Of a DNA stretch of 63,325 bases, positions 26,424-32,681 are shown piece after piece. The first letter of the stretch is position 1. Each line of letters opens with the position of its first letter. The notes under the pieces were generated by a model. It was given only the letters and a program-made list of their open reading frames with translations, searched no databases and had not been told where the DNA came from. Source of the stretch: CAYTGR01 sp964437445 (GTDB lineage Bacteria; Chloroflexota; Anaerolineae; B4-G1; SLSP01). A program made the translations under genes and the position numbers. The DNA is taken from assembly GCA_964437445.1 (NCBI GenBank), contig CAYTGR010000027.1:1-63325 (forward strand), written 5' to 3'.

Positions 26424-27935
26424 TTATGAGATGGTGCCGGTTTGGAAAGGCCGGCTTGCTGCCGCGCAAATGTCTTTGATCACGTCGCGGCCGGAGGCGA
26501 CGGCGAGCTCCACATTACCGCCCGGTTCCACCCACTGGCCGATCATGTAGAAGCCGGCCAGCCCCGGTAACGTTTTGCTCATCCCGCCACCCATCATCAT
26601 ACTCATCTTGCGGGTGGTCAGGGCCCAACCGGCGAACGCGCCGCGCCAGTTGCCCGTGTAACGCTCGTAGGTGATCGGGGTGGCCACGTCGATCACTTCA
26701 ATCTGGTCGCTGAGGCCGGGGAACCGCTCCTCTAAGGCGGTGATCACCTGCTGGGCGACCAGCTCTTTGGCGGCCCGGTAATGTTTCATGTGGCAGCGCA
26801 TTGCCTGCCAGTAATCGTAGTCGGCCTCGCACCAGACGCTCAACACGGAGTGCCCCGGCGGCGCCATAGTGGGATCAAAACAGTAGTGCTTGAGCACCAA
26901 CCGGTCGTGGCGCACGTTGCCCAGGTAGAGGGGATGGTGCAGCGGGAAATTGAGCGCCGGCGGCTCGGCGGAGAAATCAGCCGCCACGCCCAATGAGACC
27001 TGGAGAATGGATTTGCTGGCCGGCAGTGTGCGGTAGTAACCGCGGAGGGTTTCGGTGAGGTAGCGGCCCTCCAGCAGTTCAAAGAGCGTGCTATGCCCAT
27101 CGGCCGCCGAGATGATCAGATCACCCCGGTGCTCCCTGCCGTCGGCCAGCCGGACACCAACCGCCCGGTCGTTTTCTACCAGGATTTGGGCGACCCGCGC
27201 TTTGTAGTGGAGCGTGCCCCCCAGGGCCAGATAGCGGGCGGCCAGCGCCTCGGCGAAGTGCAGCGAGCCGCCAACCGGATAACCGGCCTCCCGGTCGTTC
27301 ATCATCGCCAGCGTCGTCAGCACCAGCATCATAGGGAAATCGGGCGGCGAGAACTGGAAAAACTCCGGCAATCCTTCGCGTAGCAGCGGATCGTGGAAGC
27401 GGGCGGCGAACTGGCGGACACTGACGCCACGCCAGCGCAGCGCCGGCCAGAGAACCGGTAACATGCTTTGACCGAGTTCCAGTGCCTCCAGTGGGCCGGC
27501 AGGGGTCAGATCTACCGGCATCTCCATCTGTGTGAACTGGCGCACGGCGGTGGCAAACTCGTGGATGACCGGCTCGTCCTGCGGGGAGAGCTCCAACATG
27601 TGCGCTTCCAGGCGGTCAATGTTGGCGTACAGCTTGAAGGCGCGGCCGTCCGTGCCCTCAAAACGGATGAATTCGTCGTAGTAGTAGATTTCTTGCTTTT
27701 CCAGCAGGCCGAGTTCGGCCCACAGCTGGTGCATTTTGCTCTGGGGGCTGGTTCCGCTGAGGTAACGCACACTGCCATCAAAGACATAATCGCGCCGCCG
27801 CCAGGAGGTGCACAACCCGCCGGGGAGGGTGTGCAGCTCAAAAATCTCCGAGCGGTAGCCGTTCATTTGGGCATAACAGCCGGCCGAGAGTCCGGCCATC
27901 CCGGCCCCGATGATCAACACTGTGGTTTCTGCCAT
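26424..27935 (-). CDS. FAD-dependent oxidoreductase, phytoene desaturase/CrtI-like
   Basis: A 503-residue flavoprotein. An N-terminal dinucleotide-binding motif VLIIGAGMAGLSAGCYAQ (residues 6-23) with the following Glu37 (EIFELHTLPGG) binds FAD; LPGGLCTSW matches the second conserved element of the phytoene dehydrogenase/retinol saturase group (COG1233). The C-terminal IGQWVEPGGNVELAVASGRDV is the usual FAD-binding end. Likely a desaturase or isomerase of a polyprenoid or other hydrophobic substrate; no other carotenoid genes are present, so the substrate is open. It is a single gene. Confidence 0.82.
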   Translation of the reverse strand: MAETTVLIIGAGMAGLSAGCYAQMNGYRSEIFELHTLPGGLCTSWRRRDYVFDGSVRYLSGTSPQSKMHQLWAELGLLEKQEIYYYDEFIRFEGTDGRAFKLYANIDRLEAHMLELSPQDEPVIHEFATAVRQFTQMEMPVDLTPAGPLEALELGQSMLPVLWPALRWRGVSVRQFAARFHDPLLREGLPEFFQFSPPDFPMMLVLTTLAMMNDREAGYPVGGSLHFAEALAARYLALGGTLHYKARVAQILVENDRAVGVRLADGREHRGDLIISAADGHSTLFELLEGRYLTETLRGYYRTLPASKSILQVSLGVAADFSAEPPALNFPLHHPLYLGNVRHDRLVLKHYCFDPTMAPPGHSVLSVWCEADYDYWQAMRCHMKHYRAAKELVAQQVITALEERFPGLSDQIEVIDVATPITYERYTGNWRGAFAGWALTTRKMSMMMGGGMSKTLPGLAGFYMIGQWVEPGGNVELAVASGRDVIKDICAAASRPFQTGTIS

Positions 27936-28079
27936 GTTTCACCTCGGCCTTCATCATACCGCAGCGGGCTGATTCGTCAATCGGGGGCCGCTTGCCGGGT
28001 TGGGGGGTAGTTGCTCTTTGTTGGCGCGTTGGGCCGGCGCTGGCAGGTCTGGCCGCGTTGCTCGCCCGGCTGTGTCGCG

Positions 28080-28391
28080 TCAGCGGATCATCACCAGTAG
28101 CATCTTCAACGGTGTGAGCGCCTTGAGTGCATGCGGTTCGTGCGCCGGCATGAGGATGGCCTGGCCCGCGCTAAGGTGGTAGGGCTGACCGGAGATGGTG
28201 ATCTCCACTTCGCCGGCCAGGACCTGGACCAACGCATCAAAGGGTGCGGTGTGCTCGCTCAAGCCCTGCCCGCCGTCAAAGGCGAAAACTGTGACCGTGC
28301 CGCCGGCCTGTTTGACGAGCTCGCGGCTGACAACGGCGCCCGGCTGGATTTCTACCAGCTCGGTCAATGTGACGACTGTGCCTGGTTCCAT
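28080..28391 (-). CDS. Small cupin-domain protein
   Basis: A 103-residue single cupin: motif 1 GQGLSEHTAPFDALVQVLAGE (G..H..H-type, here with His/Asp) and motif 2 LSAGQAILMPAHEPHALKA (P..H..H). It probably binds a divalent metal or a small ligand. The frame extends upstream through a repeat to 28460, but AAAGGAG eight bases before ATG 28391 fixes the start. It is the last of a leftward set with the MoaD-like, DUF438 and ferredoxin genes, although an inverted repeat separates it from the MoaD-like gene. Possible redox or metal homeostasis sensor. Confidence 0.78.
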   Translation of the reverse strand: MEPGTVVTLTELVEIQPGAVVSRELVKQAGGTVTVFAFDGGQGLSEHTAPFDALVQVLAGEVEITISGQPYHLSAGQAILMPAHEPHALKALTPLKMLLVMIR

Positions 28392-28438
28392 GAAAAATCT
28401 CCTTTGACTGCTGACTGCTATTTGATTGTTGCTGGGGA

Positions 28439-28498
28439 TAGACCGCAGACCACGGACCACAGGCCCCAGAGTCAGCCGTGGTCTGTGGTCGCAGTCTA
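28439..28498. repeat. Inverted repeat built of GACCACG/GACCACA words
   Basis: The left arm GCAGACCACGGACCACAG (28445-28462) and the right arm CCGTGGTCTGTGGTCGCAG (28476-28494) are near-complementary, with G-T pairs. The element lies between the MoaD-like and cupin genes and could end or stabilise transcripts. It is a relative of the hairpin at 49539-49579. Confidence 0.7.
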
Positions 28499-28502
28499 CC
28501 CA

Positions 28503-28820
28503 TTATACCACCAGCAACGCCATGTCGCTGCTGAAGAGTCCCAGCCGGTCGCCGGGCTTGACCGGCACCGCCAGTTCCCAATCCCAGACGTTCTCACGTG
28601 CCTGTTGGTACTTCAGCCAGGGGGCCATCGTGTTGTGGGTGGCCAACAGCGAGCCGTTCAGAAAAAGATGGTAAATCTCCGCCGGTGCGATCCCGGCCCG
28701 CACTAACAGCGAGGACACGGTCTCCCCCGGCTCTGGCTCCAGCCGCAGCACGCACTCGCGATCCGGGCGCGCTGCCGGCACATAGCGCCGCAATTTGCCG
28801 TACAAATGAATTTCAACCAT
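28503..28820 (-). CDS. MoaD/ThiS-like beta-grasp protein without a GG tail
   Basis: 105 residues with the beta-grasp pattern: VEIHLYGKLRRYVP at the start, LEPEPGETVSSLLVRAGI, IYHLFLNGSLL and VKPGDRLGLFS. MoaD and ThiS act as sulfur carriers through a C-terminal Gly-Gly, which is missing here (the end is MALLVV), so sulfur transfer by thiocarboxylate is not expected unless processed. AAGGAG just before ATG 28820 is a good ribosome site. The gap to the DUF438 gene is 25 bases. Such small proteins often accompany tungsten aldehyde oxidoreductases, but none is present. Confidence 0.7.
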   Translation of the reverse strand: MVEIHLYGKLRRYVPAARPDRECVLRLEPEPGETVSSLLVRAGIAPAEIYHLFLNGSLLATHNTMAPWLKYQQARENVWDWELAVPVKPGDRLGLFSSDMALLVV

Positions 28821-28845
28821 CAGTCTCCTTTGTCTTCCTTTTTGC

Positions 28846-30066
28846 TTAATCCAGGAGTCGGCGCTCACCGGTCAGGGCGCGGAGTGGGGCGATGTCCTGG
28901 GTGACCTCCAACGTGCCCCGGTAGGCCCCGGCGGCGTCACGCAGCGGGAAGTAGCGGATGTGGATGAAACGCCCGCCCAGCTGAATCCAGAATTCGGCTA
29001 CGTCGCGCTTGCCGGCGCGGAAATCGTCCAGGATTTGTTGGACGCGGTGGACGCTCTCCGGCGGGTGGCATTGCTGGACCCGGCGCCCGATGACGGCCGG
29101 CGTGCGCGGGAAGAGGCGGTCGCGCGTCTGGGAGTAGAAGCGGACCTCGTCGTGCTCGTCCACAAAGGTCACGTCTACCGGCAGCGTGGTGAGCAGCAGG
29201 TTGATCTGTTCCAGCGTCAGCGCGCCGGTGTCCAGTGGCAGCACCCCGGGGTGGGCCGTGGGCGCGGGGCTGGCAGCCATCCCTTGCTCAGCGGCGCGCG
29301 GATCCAGACGGGGCTGCCACTGCTTGCCCGGCAGCACATAAGCGTAGCCGATCTCGGCTTCCTGGGCGCGGATCGCTCCCCATTCCTCTTCGGTCAGCCG
29401 CTCCAGCGCATTGGGGAAGAGGATCGCTTCCTCTTTGTAAATCATCTCGCGGATCGCCTTTTCCAGCGAGCTGTAGAGCGTCGCCAGCGGGGCACTCTCT
29501 ACCGGCCCGGCGGCGAGCAAGGCCTCCAATTCCTTCCACCACCGGCGGATGTCGTCGTGGATGGCCCACATCACCGCCGAGGGGCCGTAGAAGTTGTGCT
29601 TTTCCAGGTACGGGAAGAGCAGGTGCTCCTTGCGCAGGTAATGTTTCTCGTATTCGCGCAATTTGGTCACCTGGGCTTGCAGGCGGGCAAGCGTGGACTC
29701 CATGGGCAACTCCTGGTAATCGTGCAGCGCTTCGCGCAACCCGTCCAGGATGCGGCCCACGGCCAGGTTCTCAGCGCGGAAGGTGAAGACGGGATGGCCG
29801 GGGACTGTTTCCGGTCTGGCCTGCGTGTCCAACGATTCGCGGAAGACCGCGACGTGGACATCGCAGAGCAGTTTGATCTCGGTCTCCGGCAGTCCCTCGG
29901 CGATGAGCGCCTGCTCCAGCTCGGCGATTTCGGCGGCGCTGGCATCGCCTAACCGGGCGGCGAACTCGCGCTTCACCTCATCCACCGGGCGTCCGGCGTG
30001 CAGGTCACGGATCAGCCGCTTGAGAGTCTCGCGGCGTGGGGTGGCATTGTTGATGTATTCACTCAT
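28846..30066 (-). CDS. DUF438 / hemerythrin-like / PAS protein
   Basis: A 406-residue cytoplasmic protein with three parts. The N-terminal DUF438 region (~12-90; LKRLIRDLHAGRPVDEVKREFA) is followed by a hemerythrin-like four-helix section (~105-250) with the expected His and Glu ligands (EKHYLRKEHLLFPYLEKH, AIHDDIRRWWKE, MIYKEEAILFPNAL). A C-terminal PAS domain (~285-395) includes LLTTLPVDVTFVDEHDEVRFY and HPPESVHRVQQIL. Proteins of this layout are thought to sense oxygen, nitric oxide or redox state through a di-iron site. AAGGAG precedes ATG 30066 by eight bases. It is co-oriented with a ferredoxin 21 bases upstream. Confidence 0.87.
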   Translation of the reverse strand: MSEYINNATPRRETLKRLIRDLHAGRPVDEVKREFAARLGDASAAEIAELEQALIAEGLPETEIKLLCDVHVAVFRESLDTQARPETVPGHPVFTFRAENLAVGRILDGLREALHDYQELPMESTLARLQAQVTKLREYEKHYLRKEHLLFPYLEKHNFYGPSAVMWAIHDDIRRWWKELEALLAAGPVESAPLATLYSSLEKAIREMIYKEEAILFPNALERLTEEEWGAIRAQEAEIGYAYVLPGKQWQPRLDPRAAEQGMAASPAPTAHPGVLPLDTGALTLEQINLLLTTLPVDVTFVDEHDEVRFYSQTRDRLFPRTPAVIGRRVQQCHPPESVHRVQQILDDFRAGKRDVAEFWIQLGGRFIHIRYFPLRDAAGAYRGTLEVTQDIAPLRALTGERRLLD

Positions 30067-30087
30067 GGTTAGAACTCCTTGTTCCCA

Positions 30088-30300
30088 TTACACAGTTTCC
30101 CAGACAATTTCAAAGCGACAGGTGATGGCCTGTTGGGGACAGAGGGCCTCGCATTCGGCGCAAAAAGTACACTGCTCTGGGTGGACAATTGCCGGACCGG
30201 TGGCGGTCATCGCCAACGCCGCGGTTGGGCATTGGAAGATGCAGAGTTCGCACCGGTCGCAGCGCTCCAGGTTGATTTCAGGAAGAATCCACTCTGCCAT
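30088..30300 (-). CDS. 2[4Fe-4S] ferredoxin
   Basis: A 70-residue ferredoxin with two CxxCxxCxxxCP motifs: CDRCELCIFQCP and CTFCAECEALCP. It should hold two [4Fe-4S] clusters and carry low-potential electrons. A GTG one codon upstream (30303) is possible, but ATG 30300 with GGGGA before it is preferred. It is the first gene of the leftward redox cluster. Its oxidoreductase partner is not in the window; the DUF438-PAS protein is the nearest candidate. Confidence 0.9.
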   Translation of the reverse strand: MAEWILPEINLERCDRCELCIFQCPTAALAMTATGPAIVHPEQCTFCAECEALCPQQAITCRFEIVWETV

Positions 30301-30309
30301 CACTGTCCC

Positions 30310-30342
30310 CTTTCTGTATCCTGGCTTAAGGATACCAGAAAG
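30310..30342. promoter_or_regulatory. Inverted repeat upstream of the ferredoxin (candidate operator)
   Basis: CTTTCTGTATCC (30310-30321) and GGATACCAGAAAG (30330-30342) form an inverted repeat with an 8-base centre (one bulged base), directly before the ferredoxin ribosome site. The repeated words CTTATTTTCT (30347 and 30369) follow. This may be an operator for the redox cluster, possibly for the Crp/Fnr gene at 31943, but it does not match the FNR consensus. A transcript hairpin is the alternative. Confidence 0.4.
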
Positions 30343-30422
30343 ACGGCTTATTTTCTACGACAAAAGTCTTATTTTCTCGGGCAAGAATAGGGCGCGATTT
30401 CCCCGGGGGCATAAGGTACCTG

Positions 30423-30451
30423 TTGACATTTACATTCGCTGGGCGGATAAT
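30423..30451 (+). promoter_or_regulatory. Promoter of the DUF11 surface protein
   Basis: TTGACA (30423-30428) and GATAAT (30446-30451) with a 17-base spacer, close to the sigma-70 consensus. It lies about 150 bases before the ATG at 30604, leaving a long untranslated leader in which I see no clear structure. Confidence 0.6.
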
Positions 30452-30603
30452 CATGGATGAGGGGCGGGTTTGGGGGGCAGGGCTGGGCTAACCACATCCC
30501 ATCCATTCATCGTTTTCACCTCTACGGACGAATTGCTCTCCATGAAGCGGGCCGGCGTTTAAGGCCAATTTTGAGAGGGTACCCCAATAAACAAGGAGGT
30601 CGT

Positions 30604-31857
30604 ATGTTCAACCCAAGAGTGAAAAAGGCGTTTGAGATTGTGGTCCTGGTGTGTGGGCTGATGGCGATGGCCTGGCTGGTGGCGGTGGCGGGCTTACCGG
30701 TTTTCGCGGCGCCCTCCGGCCCGCAAACGTTTATCAGCCCGATTGGCAATCCCCGCTTGAACATCAGTAAGCAGGCGGATAATGCGGCACCGGTGCCGGG
30801 GACGTTGCTCAAATACACGCTCAGTTATTCCAACTCGGTGCCCGGCTCTCAAGGGTTTAACGTGCGTTTGTATGATTTCCTGCCCGCCGGCGTGCAATTT
30901 GTCAGTTCCAACCCGGCAGTCACCCCCGATGCCAACGGCGTGCTGTTGTTTTCCGCGCCATCCGTGGGGCCGGGCACTGGCAATCAGGACGTGACGGTCT
31001 GGGTGCGCGTGTTGGAGGGATTCCCCCAGATCACCAATCACGCGCTGGTCGTCGCCGATGGCGTGACGCCAACGGTGGCTACGCTGGCCACTCAAGTTTC
31101 ATCCTTGCCGGTGGCGCAGTTGCGCGTGACCAAGAGCGGCTATTCCTACGCGCTGATCAACAGCCAGCTGGTTTATCAATTGCACTGCGAGAACATCGGC
31201 ACGGGAGCCCTGACCAATGTGACGTTAGTGGACGTGCTGCCCGGCGGCCTGACCCTGGTCGGCGCATCGCCGCCGCCGGACGTGGTGGCGTTACCGTTGC
31301 TACGCTGGTCTGTCGGGTCGCTGGCGCCCCAGCAGAGCCGCACTTTTGTGATCACGGCCACGGTGCCCAACCTGGTGACCGTGATCACGAATACCGCTCT
31401 GGCTGATGCGACCCAGAACCCCCTCACGACGACCTTCTATGCCACGCGGGTGGTCACGGAGGGCGTCATCCTGCGCGTGACCAAAGATGGCTCGGCCGCT
31501 GCGGTCAAGGTGGGCGACCGGCTGGTGTACACTTTACGTTACGAGAATGCGGGAAACCAGTTGGCGACGGGTGTGAGATTGACGGAGACGCTACCGCTGA
31601 GCATCACCGTGGTGGCGGCCGATCCCGCCCCGAGCAGCTTGAACGCGCAATATGCGGTCTGGCAACTCGGCACTTTGAGCGCCGGCGCAACGGGGAAAAT
31701 TGTCATCACGACGACGGTGAATCCGCCGGCCGATCGGGTTTTACACAACGCGGCATTCATCACTGCGCAGCCGGGTAGTGTGCCGGGGCAGGCCGAACTG
31801 GACACGACTGTGGTCCCGTACCGGCTTTATCTGCCGGTGGTCTTCAGGTCCCATTAA
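30604..31857 (+). CDS. Secreted DUF11-repeat surface protein
   Basis: A 417-residue exported protein: a signal peptide at residues 1-36 (VVLVCGLMAMAWLVAVAGLPVFAAP) [hydrophobic core about 12-30], followed by three DUF11 beta-sandwich repeats (~48-160, 165-290, 295-405). Each has the Y(T/H)L.Y.N...A.NV...D.LP.G pattern, for example LKYTLSYSN, LVYQLHCEN and LVYTLRYEN. The C-terminus reads YRLYLPVVFRSH; a short tail of the type Y-L-P-V/L-V at the extreme end is frequent in secreted proteins of Chloroflexota as I know them, and may be a sorting or anchoring signal. AAGGAGG precedes ATG 30604; the frame is open from 30457 but has no better start. Confidence 0.85.
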   Translation: MFNPRVKKAFEIVVLVCGLMAMAWLVAVAGLPVFAAPSGPQTFISPIGNPRLNISKQADNAAPVPGTLLKYTLSYSNSVPGSQGFNVRLYDFLPAGVQFVSSNPAVTPDANGVLLFSAPSVGPGTGNQDVTVWVRVLEGFPQITNHALVVADGVTPTVATLATQVSSLPVAQLRVTKSGYSYALINSQLVYQLHCENIGTGALTNVTLVDVLPGGLTLVGASPPPDVVALPLLRWSVGSLAPQQSRTFVITATVPNLVTVITNTALADATQNPLTTTFYATRVVTEGVILRVTKDGSAAAVKVGDRLVYTLRYENAGNQLATGVRLTETLPLSITVVAADPAPSSLNAQYAVWQLGTLSAGATGKIVITTTVNPPADRVLHNAAFITAQPGSVPGQAELDTTVVPYRLYLPVVFRSH

Positions 31858-31889
31858 AAGCAACGGTTTAGCCGGCTGCGGGGGGTATC

Positions 31890-31919
31890 TAAGGGGATTT
31901 TGCGCGCAAAATCCCCTTA
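31890..31919. repeat. Perfect 30-bp palindrome
   Basis: A perfect palindrome of 15 bp per arm, TAAGGGGATTTTGCG and its complement, with no loop. It lies between the convergent DUF11 and Crp/Fnr genes. It shares the GGGGATTTTG.GCG word with the hairpin at 4232-4271. It may be a bidirectional transcription end or a protein-binding site. Confidence 0.8.
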
Positions 31920-31942
31920 ATGCCTTTGGAATCCCTGGCGTT

Positions 31943-32599
31943 TCAGTTGCTGGCTTCTGCCTCCAGCCCGGCGCGATCCAACAGGATGATGCGCTGCCGC
32001 TCCAGGCGGATCAGCCCGGCATCGCAGAAGGCGCGCAGGGTGCGCCCCACCACGTCGCGGACGGTGCCCAGGCGCGCGGCGATCTCGTCCTGGGTCCAGC
32101 GGGGCGTGATGGCGTCGGCGACCGCGGCCTGTTCCAGGAGAAAACGGGCCAACCGGCCACGGACCGAGCGCAGCGCCAGGTCCTCCACCAGGTCGGTGAA
32201 CTGTTCCAGGCGGGCGGCGAAATCTTCCAGCAACACGAGCGCCAGGTCGGGGCAGCGCCGGACGAGGTCACGCAGGGCGGCGCCAGGGAGGCTGTAAAGG
32301 GTGGTCTCCGTGAGGGCCTGGACGTTAGCGGGGTTGCGTCCCTCCGGGCGGAACGGTGGAACGGTATTGAAGGCCGCGCCGGGCCCTAACCGGGCGAGCA
32401 CCTGTTCACGGCCACTCGCCACCAGCCGATAGATGCGCACTTCCCCCTGGACAATAAAACCGGCCATGCTACAGGGTTCGCCGGCCAGCAGGATGATTTC
32501 GCCCGGCGCGTAAGTATGGCGCACGGCCACGGCGGCCACCTGGTCCAGGGTGGCGTTGGTCAACCCGGCAAACAGAGCGATCTGGCGCAACGATTCCAT
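31943..32599 (-). CDS. Crp/Fnr-family transcription regulator
   Basis: A 218-residue regulator: a cyclic-nucleotide-binding fold (~1-120; YAPGEIILLAGEPCSMAGFIVQGEVRIYRL) and a helix-turn-helix (~165-205; RWTQDEIAARLGTVRDVVGRTLRAF). There is no N-terminal cysteine cluster, so it is not a typical oxygen-sensing FNR. The cAMP-contact Arg/Glu motif is not obvious, so the ligand is unknown. The frame extends to 32725, overlapping the protease gene; ATG 32599 is chosen by domain fit, although its ribosome site is weak. It probably belongs to the leftward signalling block and might also control the redox genes at 28-30 kb. Confidence 0.82.
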   Translation of the reverse strand: MESLRQIALFAGLTNATLDQVAAVAVRHTYAPGEIILLAGEPCSMAGFIVQGEVRIYRLVASGREQVLARLGPGAAFNTVPPFRPEGRNPANVQALTETTLYSLPGAALRDLVRRCPDLALVLLEDFAARLEQFTDLVEDLALRSVRGRLARFLLEQAAVADAITPRWTQDEIAARLGTVRDVVGRTLRAFCDAGLIRLERQRIILLDRAGLEAEASN

Positions 32600-32681
32600 G
32601 GCAGGGGGGTGGACTGAGAACCACGACCGCCGGCCGGTGGCTTGCAGCTGCACGGTCGGCGGTCGGATCAACGCAGGACGT

